The notes: generated from the letters alone by a model not told the origin. A stretch of 64,000 nt of DNA from an uncultured Anaerotruncus sp. (GCA_905210995.1 CAJLZE010000002.1:9728-73727); one strand, 5' to 3'. Positions 49,361 through 58,261 are shown, numbered from the stretch's first letter. A program made the numbers and translations.

Positions 49361-51679
49361 GCTTTCATTCTCCTCGTTTTTATATTTTGCGGTATGACCC
49401 GCCCTTTTGTGATCATGCTTTGCGTCGCGCAGCTTAAAGAAGTTGAGACGCAATGCGTTTGATACGACGCAGAAGCTCGACAGACTCATTGCCGCCGCGC
49501 CGAACATCGGGTTGAGCGTCAAACCGAGCGGCACAAAAACGCCTGCGGCAAGCGGAATGCCGATCGAATTGTAAAAGAACGCCCAAAACAGATTTTCGTG
49601 TATATTCCTCAAGGTCGCACGGCTGAGACGTATCGCTGCCGGAACATCGCTGAGGCGGCTCTTCATAAGGACCACATCCGCAGCGTCTATGGCAACATCG
49701 GTGCCTGCACCGATCGCAATACCGATATCGGCACGCGTAAGGGCTGGCGCATCGTTTATCCCATCGCCGACCATTGCGACCTTGCCGCGCTTTTTAAGCC
49801 GTTTTATCTCGTTTTCCTTGCCTTCGGGCAGCACACCTGCAATGACCTGATCGACACCCGCCTCAGCGCCGATAGCCTTTGCTGTGCGCTCGTTGTCGCC
49901 GGTTATCATTACAACATGTATACCCATGCCGCGCAGCTCTCTGACCGCCTGTGGGCTGTCCTCCTTTATCACATCGGCAACTGCGATAACACCGAGAAAC
50001 TTATCGCCTTTTGTAAAGAACAGCGGCGTTTTTCCCGCTTCGGCAAGTGAATCGGCGTATCCCGTCATATTGTCGGGCACATCGGCACTGCGGCTTATAA
50101 ATACCTGATTACCGCCGCGCAGCAGATCGCTGCCGAGGCGCGCGGTAAGCCCGTTGCCGGGAAGCGCCTCGAAATCCGACACCTCGTCAGCACTGAGCCC
50201 CTGCTCCTCCGCCTTCTTTATGATCGCGCGTGCCAGCGGATGCTCGCTGCGGCTCTCAAGCGCCAACGCCGCCTCAAGCAGCTCCGTATCGCTCACGCCG
50301 TCGACAGGAAGAATGTCAGTAACACGCGGTTCACCCGCGGTTATCGTGCCTGTTTTATCAAGAGCAACGATACTTATACGCCCGGTCTCCTCGAGAGACG
50401 CCGCGGTCTTGAAAAGTATACCGTTTTTAGCTCCGACACCGTTGCCGACCATGATCGCGACCGGTGTTGCCAGCCCGAGCGCGCACGGGCAGCTTATCAC
50501 AAGCACGGAAATACCGCGCGCAAGCGCATAGCCGACCGTGTGACCGAGCAGGAGCCACACAACGGTCGTCACAACCGCTATCGAAATGACCACGGGCACA
50601 AACACGCCGGAAACCTTGTCGGCTATCTTGGCTATCGGTGCCTTTGTCGCCGCAGCATCACTGACCATTTTTATTATCTGCGACAGCGTTGTATCCTCAC
50701 CGACACGCGTTGCGCGGCATTTGAGAAATCCCGACTGATTGACCGTTGCCGCCGACACAGTGTCGCCGGGCGCCTTATCGGATGGTATGCTCTCGCCCGT
50801 CAGAGCAGCTTCGTTGACGGCGCTTGAGCCTTCAAGCACCACTCCGTCTACCGGAATGCTCTTACCGGGGCGGACAACAAAAATGTCATCCTTCGCCACC
50901 TGATCTATCGGCACGCTCACCTCGGCACCGCCGCGTATCACCGTTGCAGTCTTCGGCGCAAGCTTCATAAGTCCCTTGAGCGCATCGGTCGTCTTTCCCT
51001 TCGAGCGCGCCTCAAGCGTCTTACCGACGGTTATAAGCGTCAGTATCATCGCGGCCGACTCAAAGTAAAAGTCCATCATATAGTCCATCACGGCATCCAT
51101 GTCGCCGCGCACCTGCGCTCCCGTCATCGCAAACAGCGCATAGGTGCTGTAAACAAATGCGGCTGTTGCGCCGAGCGCCACGAGGGTATCCATGTTGGGT
51201 GCACGGTGCCAGAGACTTTTGAATCCGCTTATGAAGAACTTCTGATTTATGACCATGATCACTACGGTCAGCAGGAGCTGTGTCAGCCCCATTGCAATAT
51301 GATTGTCATTGTAGAATGACGGAAGCGGCCAGTTCCACATCATGTGCCCCATGGAAAAGTACATGAGTATCAGCAGGAAAAACACCGACCAGACCAGCCT
51401 GCGCCTCAGGCGCGGTGTTTCGTGATCCTCAAGATCAGCCTCTGCTTCGGCACGTCCCGCGGATGATGAGGGTGCCGCAGCCCCCTTGAGGGATGCGCCG
51501 TAGCCCGCCTTTACGACGGCATTTATTACCACACCCGGTGCCGCCGTTCCTTCAACACCCATCGAATTTGTCAGAAGACTCACCGAGCACGAGGTGACCC
51601 CCTTTACCGCCGATACTGCCTTTTCTACTCTGGCAGAGCAGGCGGCGCAGCTCATGCCCGTTACATTATATTGTGTCAT
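49142..51679 (-). CDS. copA: Copper-exporting P-type ATPase CopA with C-terminal CopZ-like domain
   Basis: 845 residues. N-terminal HMA domain with GMSCAAC, eight membrane helices, actuator TGE, the Cu-site motif SCPCALGLATP, DKTGT, HPLA, and in the last helices YNSIGIP and MSLSS, which mark Cu+ ATPases. After the last helix a short hydrophilic linker leads to a second complete HMA domain (GMMCSHC), residues 774-845. That C-terminal domain is unusual and looks like a fused CopZ chaperone. A GAGGAG (49375-49370) and an in-frame ATG (49360) nine bases later could start a separate 72-residue CopZ. Starts in ATGA overlap with the HMA protein gene; CsoR-controlled. Confidence 0.93.
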   Translation of the reverse strand: MTQYNVTGMSCAACSARVEKAVSAVKGVTSCSVSLLTNSMGVEGTAAPGVVINAVVKAGYGASLKGAAAPSSSAGRAEAEADLEDHETPRLRRRLVWSVFFLLILMYFSMGHMMWNWPLPSFYNDNHIAMGLTQLLLTVVIMVINQKFFISGFKSLWHRAPNMDTLVALGATAAFVYSTYALFAMTGAQVRGDMDAVMDYMMDFYFESAAMILTLITVGKTLEARSKGKTTDALKGLMKLAPKTATVIRGGAEVSVPIDQVAKDDIFVVRPGKSIPVDGVVLEGSSAVNEAALTGESIPSDKAPGDTVSAATVNQSGFLKCRATRVGEDTTLSQIIKMVSDAAATKAPIAKIADKVSGVFVPVVISIAVVTTVVWLLLGHTVGYALARGISVLVISCPCALGLATPVAIMVGNGVGAKNGILFKTAASLEETGRISIVALDKTGTITAGEPRVTDILPVDGVSDTELLEAALALESRSEHPLARAIIKKAEEQGLSADEVSDFEALPGNGLTARLGSDLLRGGNQVFISRSADVPDNMTGYADSLAEAGKTPLFFTKGDKFLGVIAVADVIKEDSPQAVRELRGMGIHVVMITGDNERTAKAIGAEAGVDQVIAGVLPEGKENEIKRLKKRGKVAMVGDGINDAPALTRADIGIAIGAGTDVAIDAADVVLMKSRLSDVPAAIRLSRATLRNIHENLFWAFFYNSIGIPLAAGVFVPLGLTLNPMFGAAAMSLSSFCVVSNALRLNFFKLRDAKHDHKRAGHTAKYKNEENESMKKTINIKGMMCSHCEATVKGALEALPEVEEAKVSHETGTAVVMLSAAVSDSTLKKTVEDKGYKVTGIQNAD

Positions 51680-52050
51680 TTATTTTCAACCTTCCGCACC
51701 TCTATGCCGGTAACATGGTATCCGGCTTTTTCGACTGCTTTTTTAATAACATCCGCGTTCACCTCGCGGTCGGTCTCGACCTTGACGGTCTTTTTGTGCA
51801 GATCAACTCTCGCCGACACACCTTCAATACCGTTGAGAGCTCGTTCGATACTGTTGCGACAATGCTCGCATTTCATACCGTCTATCCCGACCGTCATCAC
51901 AGTCACTACCGGACCGTCAAGCTTGTTGCGCGCGGGACGTATCTCGCCGCCACCGCCGCAGCAACCGCCCTGACCTTTAAAATGCTTCACGCTTGAAACT
52001 ACCGCAAGCACAACCAACACCGCAAGCGCGGCAATTATTACGTACTCCAT
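51676..52050 (-). CDS. Membrane-anchored HMA protein
   Basis: 124 residues: an N-terminal helix (VIIAALAVLVVLAVVSSV), a linker with GGCCGGGGE (a Cys-Cys-Gly motif also known from FeoB-associated small proteins), then an HMA domain with the metal site GMKCEHC (58-64). It should hold Cu+ at the inner membrane face and hand it to CopA, whose gene overlaps by ATGA. Its start lies 21 bases after csoR. A tethered chaperone is unusual beside the usual soluble CopZ. Confidence 0.85.
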   Translation of the reverse strand: MEYVIIAALAVLVVLAVVSSVKHFKGQGGCCGGGGEIRPARNKLDGPVVTVMTVGIDGMKCEHCRNSIERALNGIEGVSARVDLHKKTVKVETDREVNADVIKKAVEKAGYHVTGIEVRKVENK

Positions 52051-52071
52051 AATATTATTACACGACCTTTC

Positions 52072-52380
52072 TTATTTCATGAGCTTTTGCAGAGTGGCAA
52101 CAAGTTCATCTATCACATCATCGTTGCCATGTCTGATATCGTCCGCAACGCAGGTCCTTATATGGCTGGCAAGAAGCTCTTTGTTAAATGCGTTTATCGC
52201 GGCATTCACCGCTGCCGACTGCACCAGAATATCCGGACAGTATGCATTGTTTTCGACCATACCGCGTATTCCGCGTATCTGCCCTTCAATGCGGTTGAGG
52301 CGATGTATCAGCTTTTTGTATTCCTCGGGTGTTCGCTCTTTCTTTCTCTGCGAACAGCAACAGCATGTTTTTTTATCCAT
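52072..52380 (-). CDS. csoR: CsoR-type metal-sensing repressor
   Basis: 102-residue all-helical repressor of the DUF156 family. Cu(I) ligands of CsoR are in place: Cys48 (AYCPDILVQ), His73 and Cys77 (ASHIRTC). An extra cluster CCCC (residues 6-9) sits at the N-terminus. Cu binding would release it from the two operators at 52402-52444, inducing csoR, the HMA protein and copA. The RcnR/FrmR alternatives are excluded by the C-H-C pattern. Confidence 0.92.
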   Translation of the reverse strand: MDKKTCCCCSQRKKERTPEEYKKLIHRLNRIEGQIRGIRGMVENNAYCPDILVQSAAVNAAINAFNKELLASHIRTCVADDIRHGNDDVIDELVATLQKLMK

Positions 52381-52401
52381 ATCGGCTCCTTCGAACTTGT
52401 T

Positions 52402-52418
52402 ATACCCCTATGGGGTAT
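52402..52418 (-). promoter_or_regulatory. CsoR operator 1
   Basis: ATACCCC-TAT-GGGGTAT, a perfect 7-3-7 repeat at the expected transcription start of csoR. G/C-rich cores flanked by ATA/TAT are typical for CsoR boxes. Confidence 0.85.
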
Positions 52419-52422
52419 TTAA

Positions 52423-52451
52423 ATTATATACCCCGCAGGGGTATTTGTCAA
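52423..52451 (-). promoter_or_regulatory. csoR-copA promoter
   Basis: Minus strand TTGACA (52451-52446), 17-base spacer, TATAAT (52428-52423): full consensus. The spacer is occupied by operator 2, and operator 1 covers the start site. Confidence 0.9.
52428..52444 (-). promoter_or_regulatory. CsoR operator 2
   Basis: ATACCCC-GCA-GGGGTAT, perfect 7-3-7 repeat filling the spacer between -35 and -10. Its centre is 26 bases from that of operator 1. Confidence 0.85.
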
Positions 52452-52544
52452 GCGTTTTTTGAAAAAAATAAAGCAAACCAAAAAAAGATGTGCCACGACA
52501 TCACGTCAAGGCACATCCGTATTCGGAAAAGGCACGATCGTATA

Positions 52545-53690
52545 TCACAGTATGAGCTCGCAAAATACCGTCATAATAACAAGAAAAGCAACATTGAAGC
52601 AGGTGAACCGCACCATATACTTTTTGGTTCCTCCCGGGACCGCCGCGCAATACTGCCTGAATGTGATAAGACTTGCAAGAGAAGCAATGAGCGTGCCGGT
52701 ACCGCCGACATTTACACCGTAAAGCAACGCACGGTAATTATCCGTAAAACCGGAAAGCAGTATCGCCGACGGAACATTGCTTATCACCTGACATGAGAGC
52801 ACACTGACAAGCAGCGGGTCCTTTTCAAGCAGCGACGAAACAAAACTGTTGACCGCGCCGATGCGCGCCATATTTCCCGAGAAAATAAAGAAGCAGACAA
52901 AGGTGAGCAGCAAACAGTAGTCAACGGAACGCAGTGCCTTTCGGTCGGCGACCAGCAATACCGCCGGAATAATGATAAGCCCCCAGTAATAAGGTACGGC
53001 CCTGAATACGACGATCAATGAAAAGGCAAACAACGCAAGATAAAGTATCGTTCTGCCGTGCGGAAGCCGTGCGCCGTCGTCATTGCGTACGGTTATTTTC
53101 TCTTCCCTTACAAAAATAAAGCAGCAGATCATTATAAGCGCTATCGCGGCAATGAACGGCGGCGCCATTATCATCATAAACTCCCCGCTCGGGATATTGA
53201 ACTTGTTGTAAAGGTAAAGATTCTGCGGATTCCCGAACGGGGTCAACATACCTCCGAGGTTTGCCCCGATGTTCTGCATAACGAATGTGAATATCATGTA
53301 TTTCTGCTGTCCCGACGATACAAGCACATAATAGCCGAGCGGCAGAAATGTAAGAAGCGCCATATCGTTGGCGATAAGCATAGAGCCCACGAACGTAATG
53401 ACAACGATCGCGATTATAGCCTTTCTGATGCCTCCGGTCATCGCAACGATGCGGCGGGCGATTATCGTGAAAAAGCTTATATCCTTCAACGCACATATGA
53501 CGGCGAGCGTGCAGAAAAGGCACGTCAGCGTTTTGAAGTCAAAATAGCCGATATACTCATCATCCGGCGGCACGATAAAGGAGGTGAGCACCGCCGCCGC
53601 AAATGCCACCGCAAGCACAACGTTATTCTTAAAAAAATCCGCTATTCTTTTTGAGATCGGATATCCGCCGACCTTTTCCGAGTGTGTCAA
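52545..53690 (-). CDS. SLC13/ArsB-type anion permease (citrate transporter-like)
   Basis: 381 residues with about 10-11 membrane helices. Family marks: ANDMALLTFLPLGYYVL and the following QNIGANLGGMLTPFGNPQNLYLY (the N-x-G...TPxGNPQN motif of ArsB/NhaD/CitMHS permeases), repeated as SGNMARIGAV and SNVPSAILLSGF. It may carry di/tricarboxylates, arsenite or another anion. The first in-frame GTG lies inside the promoter -10, so I place the start at the TTG at 53690, eight bases after GGAG. Single gene, own promoter. Confidence 0.82.
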   Translation of the reverse strand: MTHSEKVGGYPISKRIADFFKNNVVLAVAFAAAVLTSFIVPPDDEYIGYFDFKTLTCLFCTLAVICALKDISFFTIIARRIVAMTGGIRKAIIAIVVITFVGSMLIANDMALLTFLPLGYYVLVSSGQQKYMIFTFVMQNIGANLGGMLTPFGNPQNLYLYNKFNIPSGEFMMIMAPPFIAAIALIMICCFIFVREEKITVRNDDGARLPHGRTILYLALFAFSLIVVFRAVPYYWGLIIIPAVLLVADRKALRSVDYCLLLTFVCFFIFSGNMARIGAVNSFVSSLLEKDPLLVSVLSCQVISNVPSAILLSGFTDNYRALLYGVNVGGTGTLIASLASLITFRQYCAAVPGGTKKYMVRFTCFNVAFLVIMTVFCELIL

Positions 53691-53726
53691 TTTACATTCT
53701 CCGTTTCTGAAGTCACATACCGACGT

Positions 53727-53755
53727 ATTATACACCCGGGGCGCGAATTTTTCAA
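53727..53755 (-). promoter_or_regulatory. Sigma-A promoter for the anion permease
   Basis: Minus strand TTGAAA (53755-53750), 17-base spacer, TATAAT (53732-53727). Only about 30 bases separate the start site from the TTG start codon. Confidence 0.8.
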
Positions 53756-53784
53756 TAGGAATGCCGAAATTTATATTCCGCGTG

Positions 53785-55428
53785 TCATCCGCCTATAGTC
53801 ACAAGTCTGCCGCCGGTATGCTCAAACAGGCGGTGAGAGATCGAAACAACAGTGCGGTCCGCCGACGCCTGGCGCAGTGCCTCAAGTACGGTCTGTTCCG
53901 TATCCGCATCAAGGTTTGCGGTAATCTCATCAAGCAGAAGTATTTTCGGATCTGCGGCTACGGCGCGTGCTATAACAAGCAGCTGCCACTGCCCCTGCGA
54001 AAAGATCGACGGCGTGCAGGCCGTATCGTACCCTTCCGGGAGCGCCTCTATCGTTTCGTCAAGACCGACAAGACGTGCAGCGCTTTTCACATCGTCAAAG
54101 CTCACTGACGGGTCAAACAGCGTTATCTGATCCTTCACGCTGCCCGGAACCATGTGGAACGATTGCTCAACACAGCCGAATATGCGCCGCTTCTGAGTGT
54201 CCGGGATCGCCGCCGCATCAACACCGCCGATAAGCACTTCACCGGAACGCGGACGGTACAGTCCGAGCAGAAGCTTGAACACGGTGCTTTTTCCCGCCCC
54301 GGTACGCCCTGCCAAAGTGACCTGCTCGCCGTCGTCGACCGAAAGACTGAAGTCGTCAAGTACATTTTTCTCGTCTCCGTAACCGAATGTCACATTTCTT
54401 ATCTCGATGCACTTGCTTCCGGGCACCCTTTCCGCGGCGGCAACGGTGTTCGGGCGCTCCGGAAGATTCAGAAAATCATTTATGCGTCTTACGCCCGCAA
54501 TGGCAGACTGCACCGTCTGTATCTCCATTCCGAGGCTTTCGATAGGCGTGAATATCTGAGAAATGTAATTTATGATAGCAACAGCGGTCCCGACGGACAT
54601 TCCGAACATATGAAGGACAGTTGTATTTCCCGATGCCGACAGTATCATGACTGCCGCGACCGTCACTGCATTGAACACCGTTATCACGGGAGAATATATC
54701 GCGTCATAGAAGTTCGTTTTTTCAACGGCGGAATAGCTCCTGTCTATATATTCGCCGTATTTTTTCTTCATGTATTCCTCTTTGCCGAGCATATGCACGG
54801 TGCGTATACACCGTATGGTCTCGGGAACGTGCCCCGACACCCGTGCGACCGCTGCACGATTGGCAAGCTGAGAGCGAAGCATGCGCTTTTGCACCACGCG
54901 CGTAAAAAGATAGATAAGAGGAATGACCACCAGAAGCAGAAGCGCAAGCCCCGTGCTCTTTGTCAGTATAATGGCAAATATGCTGACTATCCGGCAGGCG
55001 TCGGCGAACATGCTTATAACGCCGGACGCGAACAGCGCCTCTACGGTATCAACATCGCCTATAAAACGCGAAACGACCGCTCCGGGCTCTGCCGCGGTAA
55101 GTTCGGCGGCAGTAAGTGCCGTCAGCTTTTTTGCAAGGCTGCCGCGCATGGCGTGAGTTATTTTCTGCCCGAATACAGTAAGCAGGCTTTCGCGCGCGGA
55201 TTCGAGAAGGCAGGAAGCCGCAATAACGGCAAAATACGCTACAGCAAGCGATATCGGAACACCGCTGCCGTTAACTATACGGTTGATCACCGCCTCAAGG
55301 ACCAGCGGAGGCGCCAGAGACACGGCAACAGCCGCAATGACGGATGCGACCACGCCGACCGAAAGCAAAAGTTTATCCTTTACAACACCCGCCACAACGG
55401 ACGCAACATTATTTCTTTTCATTTTCAT
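53785..55428 (-). CDS. ABC exporter half-transporter, catalytic-site subunit
   Basis: 547 residues: six membrane helices then an ATPase with Walker A GRTGAGKST, a deviant signature FSQGQWQL and Walker B LLLDEITANLD with the catalytic Glu. It is the partner of the upstream 581-residue subunit, overlapping it by 20 bases. This gives an asymmetric heterodimer. ATG at 55428 (a second at 55422) is preceded by AAGGA within the end of the previous gene. Under control of the MarR gene two genes upstream. Confidence 0.9.
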   Translation of the reverse strand: MKMKRNNVASVVAGVVKDKLLLSVGVVASVIAAVAVSLAPPLVLEAVINRIVNGSGVPISLAVAYFAVIAASCLLESARESLLTVFGQKITHAMRGSLAKKLTALTAAELTAAEPGAVVSRFIGDVDTVEALFASGVISMFADACRIVSIFAIILTKSTGLALLLLVVIPLIYLFTRVVQKRMLRSQLANRAAVARVSGHVPETIRCIRTVHMLGKEEYMKKKYGEYIDRSYSAVEKTNFYDAIYSPVITVFNAVTVAAVMILSASGNTTVLHMFGMSVGTAVAIINYISQIFTPIESLGMEIQTVQSAIAGVRRINDFLNLPERPNTVAAAERVPGSKCIEIRNVTFGYGDEKNVLDDFSLSVDDGEQVTLAGRTGAGKSTVFKLLLGLYRPRSGEVLIGGVDAAAIPDTQKRRIFGCVEQSFHMVPGSVKDQITLFDPSVSFDDVKSAARLVGLDETIEALPEGYDTACTPSIFSQGQWQLLVIARAVAADPKILLLDEITANLDADTEQTVLEALRQASADRTVVSISHRLFEHTGGRLVTIGG

Positions 55429-57154
55429 TCCCGTCCTTCTGCATATTGTAAAGCTCGGCGTATTCGGGCACCGTCTTCATAAGCTCGCTGTGCGTTCCGA
55501 CCACCGTGTAACCGCCGCTCATCCATATGATCCTGTTAGTTTTCGGAAACATATAGAGCCTGTGCGAAATCAGAAACACGACCGAATCTTTTTCATTGTC
55601 ACGCAGCCAATCGAACACCTGCGTCTCGGTAGTGCGGTCGAGCGCCGAAAACGGATCATCAAGCACGAGCACCGGGCGGCCGTGGTAGAGCGTTCTGGCA
55701 AGTCCGAGGCGCTGTGCCTGACCGCCGGAGAGCCTCACGCCGCCGCTGCAGACCGCAGTCCCGATGCCATCGGGCATCTCCGCTATCTCACGGTCAATAC
55801 ACACGGCGCGGAGATATCCGTCACACGGCGCGCTGTCTCCGAGGCGGACGTTGTTTTCAACAGTGTCACTCTGAAGTTCCGGGTCATGGCCGAGATATCC
55901 GACCGTACCGCGCACCAGGGCGTCTGTCATGTCGCGCAGTTCGGTACCGCCAATTCGCACCGATCCGCGATAAGGATATTCGCGCAGAAAGACCTTACCG
56001 AAGGTCGATTTGCCGCAGGCGACAGGTCCGGTCACACCGATGATCTCACCGGGAGCCGCGCTGACCGAAAGCCCCGAGAAGACATCACCGTCGCCAGTGT
56101 ATGAGAACGAAAGATCGTCAATAACGACGTTCGCCGGGAACGCGGGACTTATTTCGGCCGGTTCATCCGGCTCCTTCATGAGCGGTTTGATCCTGTTCCA
56201 CGAAACCTGAGCCTTGTGTACAGAGTTGAACAGCTTTGCCGCCTTTGATGATTTGTCCGAAAGCTTTGTAAAGCATGAGAGAAACGTTGTAAATGCCGCT
56301 ATATCCCATGCGCTCCACCCGCTGCCGAGTACATTTCGCGCGCCTAGGTAAATTATCGGTATCACGCTGACCATGCATACCGAACGGTAAAGCGGTGCCA
56401 GAGATGCCACCCATATGTTAGATCTCACTGCCGTTTTTTCATAATCACCGAGGTGTTTCTCATAATCGGCAGTACGCTGATCCTCGCAGCCGTAAACACG
56501 GTAGGTAACTGCATTGGATACGCGGTCAAGTGTTGCCGCGCTGAGCCTGCCGGCTGACTTTTTGTATGCGCTGCCCGCCTTCTGCACAGCAAATTTCATC
56601 TTTTCGGCAATGAAATATGAGACAGGCGGAAAAACAAGACTTATCAGCGCCACACGCCAGTCGTAATACAAAAGCATTCCGACATACCCAATAAGCGCGA
56701 TACCTGTGTCAAAAACCTCTGTCGTGAACTTTCGCATTCCCTCGGCACAGTCGTCAACATCGGATATCGCCTTTGTCATAACGTCGCCGGCTCCTTCCTT
56801 TTCAATATACGCGCGGCTCATGTTGACAAGGTTGGCGTAAAGCACCTTTTTCATGCTGCGGTTTACGTTGTTGGCAAAGCGCCTGACATAGAAACGCTTT
56901 ATGTATCTTGCCGACTGAACGACCGTTATCGTCATCACATAGCCGATCGCCAGCACAAGCATAGCGTGAAACGTTTCGGTGCCGTTAAGGATATTCATAA
57001 GGCACCCGGCAAGCTTGCCTTCAAACCACGGACCGGCAAGCAGCCCAAAATTGTAGATCAGTCCCGTGACTGCGGTCGCAAGAAGCGGAACAGTCTCCAT
57101 TCTGAAATATGAAACTATCCTGTCCGGACGAAGATGTTCATTATTTTTCTTCAT
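55409..57154 (-). CDS. ABC exporter half-transporter, degenerate-site subunit
   Basis: 581 residues, six helices then an ATPase. Walker A is GPVACGKST, the signature LSGGQAQRLGLAR is intact and Walker B LVLDDPFSALD has Asp in place of the catalytic Glu, so it provides the non-hydrolysing site of a heterodimer. It starts in the end of the marR gene (14-base overlap), so the three are one operon: regulator, then two exporter halves, a common layout for inducible drug efflux in Clostridia. Confidence 0.9.
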   Translation of the reverse strand: MKKNNEHLRPDRIVSYFRMETVPLLATAVTGLIYNFGLLAGPWFEGKLAGCLMNILNGTETFHAMLVLAIGYVMTITVVQSARYIKRFYVRRFANNVNRSMKKVLYANLVNMSRAYIEKEGAGDVMTKAISDVDDCAEGMRKFTTEVFDTGIALIGYVGMLLYYDWRVALISLVFPPVSYFIAEKMKFAVQKAGSAYKKSAGRLSAATLDRVSNAVTYRVYGCEDQRTADYEKHLGDYEKTAVRSNIWVASLAPLYRSVCMVSVIPIIYLGARNVLGSGWSAWDIAAFTTFLSCFTKLSDKSSKAAKLFNSVHKAQVSWNRIKPLMKEPDEPAEISPAFPANVVIDDLSFSYTGDGDVFSGLSVSAAPGEIIGVTGPVACGKSTFGKVFLREYPYRGSVRIGGTELRDMTDALVRGTVGYLGHDPELQSDTVENNVRLGDSAPCDGYLRAVCIDREIAEMPDGIGTAVCSGGVRLSGGQAQRLGLARTLYHGRPVLVLDDPFSALDRTTETQVFDWLRDNEKDSVVFLISHRLYMFPKTNRIIWMSGGYTVVGTHSELMKTVPEYAELYNMQKDGNENEKK

Positions 57155-57620
57155 TTTTATTCTCCTTTGCTATGCGCGCCGAAACATTCGCAAAATTCGC
57201 AAGACGCTCTGTTTTTGTGCGCATATACAGCTTGTCAAGCGTTTCGCAAAAGGCATTTCGTTCCTCATCCGCAAGATCCTCGAGCAGCCACTCATAAAAC
57301 ACCGATTCGATATATGCCTTTGAATTTTTCAGTCCTTCGGCTTTTTCGGTTGCGTAAAGAAGCTGACTGCGACCGTCTGTGGGGTTCGTTTCACGCCGCA
57401 GATACCCCTTTGCCTCAAGACTTGCAGCGCGCCTCGCGGCAGCGCCCTTATCCATGTTAAGTTTTTCCCGCACCTCCGACTGAGTGGAACCGGGATTATG
57501 CCGCACATAGTGGATAAAATCGAATTCGGCAGTTCCCACGCCGTCGTCCTTCATCGTTCCGACAGTGAACTTTCCGACGTCTCGTGCTATCTTTGTTATT
57601 TGTCTTTTCGTGCGATCCAT
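57141..57620 (-). CDS. MarR family regulator of the ABC exporter
   Basis: 159-residue winged-helix repressor. The wHTH core NPGSTQSEVREKLNMDKGAAARRAASLEAKGYLRRETNPTDGRSQLLYATEKA carries the DGR wing tip motif. I set the start at 57620 (GGAGG then eight bases); a frame opens five codons earlier. It heads the operon of the two exporter subunits and probably represses it by binding the AGTTG repeats that overlap its promoter. Confidence 0.9.
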   Translation of the reverse strand: MDRTKRQITKIARDVGKFTVGTMKDDGVGTAEFDFIHYVRHNPGSTQSEVREKLNMDKGAAARRAASLEAKGYLRRETNPTDGRSQLLYATEKAEGLKNSKAYIESVFYEWLLEDLADEERNAFCETLDKLYMRTKTERLANFANVSARIAKENKNEEK

Positions 57621-57640
57621 ACAATCATCCTCCACATAAC

Positions 57641-57678
57641 AGTTGTACCATCAACTATATTTGTATGATACTACAACT
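57641..57678 (-). promoter_or_regulatory. Repeats over the MarR promoter, probable operator
   Basis: AGTTGTA (57641-57647) has its complement TACAACT at 57672-57678, and AGTTG is repeated in inverted form at 57652-57656. The repeats cover the -10 and start site of the promoter at 57665-57693. Confidence 0.5.
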
Positions 57679-57693
57679 ATCATGTTTTGTCAA
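57665..57693 (-). promoter_or_regulatory. Promoter of the MarR-ABC exporter operon
   Basis: Minus strand TTGACA (57693-57688), 17-base spacer, TATCAT (57670-57665). Confidence 0.75.
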
Positions 57694-57696
57694 TAG

Positions 57697-57725
57697 AAAA
57701 GGCGCAGATTTTTTCGATCTGCGCC
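57697..57725 (-). terminator. Intrinsic terminator after the GNAT gene
   Basis: GGCGCAGAT (57701-57709) and ATCTGCGCC (57717-57725), with TTTTC after it on the minus strand; it insulates the next promoter from the operon upstream. Confidence 0.8.
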
Positions 57726-57747
57726 TATTATTTATTCAATTTCGCGC

Positions 57748-58224
57748 TCAGCCGATTATCAGCTCCATCTGCGTTTCCTTCGGGAACATTCCCATTCTTT
57801 CGTAAAATGCGCGTGCACCTGAATTTCCGTCCCATACATTGAGCGTAACGTCATAGCAGCCGCTTTCCTTGGCGTACTTCACAACATGGTCAAACAGCGT
57901 CTTACCAACGTGTTTACCGCGGCAGCTTTCGTCAACGCACAGATCGTCGATGAAAAGAGTCCTGAAATCCTTCATATTAGTGCTGAACGGACGGCTTCTG
58001 AATATGCAGAAAGCATATCCCACCACTTCCCCACCGTCGTCGGCGACGAATACCGGCGTCATATCGTCGGAAAATATCTTTATCAGCTCGTCGGGAGTAT
58101 ATTTGGTCGTTCCGGACACAAATATATCCGGTCTCAGCTTTGCGTGAAGCTCAAGCACTTCGCTGAGCAAAATGCTCACCTTTTCGATGTCGCGCGGCTC
58201 GGCGCGTCTTATAGCAATACTCAT
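57748..58224 (-). CDS. GNAT family N-acetyltransferase
   Basis: 158-residue acyl-CoA acetyltransferase. Acetyl-CoA loop in VDESCRGKHVGKTLFDHVVKYAK (consensus RxxGxG/A, here CRGKHVGK), beta-4 LFIDDLCV, and a C-terminal LNVWDGNSGARAFYERMGM. Substrate unknown. AAGAAGGCATAAAA precedes the ATG. It follows the YolD-polymerase pair with a 37-base gap; a terminator follows. Confidence 0.88.
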   Translation of the reverse strand: MSIAIRRAEPRDIEKVSILLSEVLELHAKLRPDIFVSGTTKYTPDELIKIFSDDMTPVFVADDGGEVVGYAFCIFRSRPFSTNMKDFRTLFIDDLCVDESCRGKHVGKTLFDHVVKYAKESGCYDVTLNVWDGNSGARAFYERMGMFPKETQMELIIG

Positions 58225-58261
58225 TTTTATGCCTTCTTTTTATTAAATGTATATTCAGAGC

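Noticed and set aside
54154..55482. Open frame of over 440 codons on the plus strand
   Set aside because: It lies antisense to the two ABC exporter genes, has no ribosome site or recognisable domain, and is Arg/His/Tyr-rich, as expected for a shadow of a GC-rich gene.
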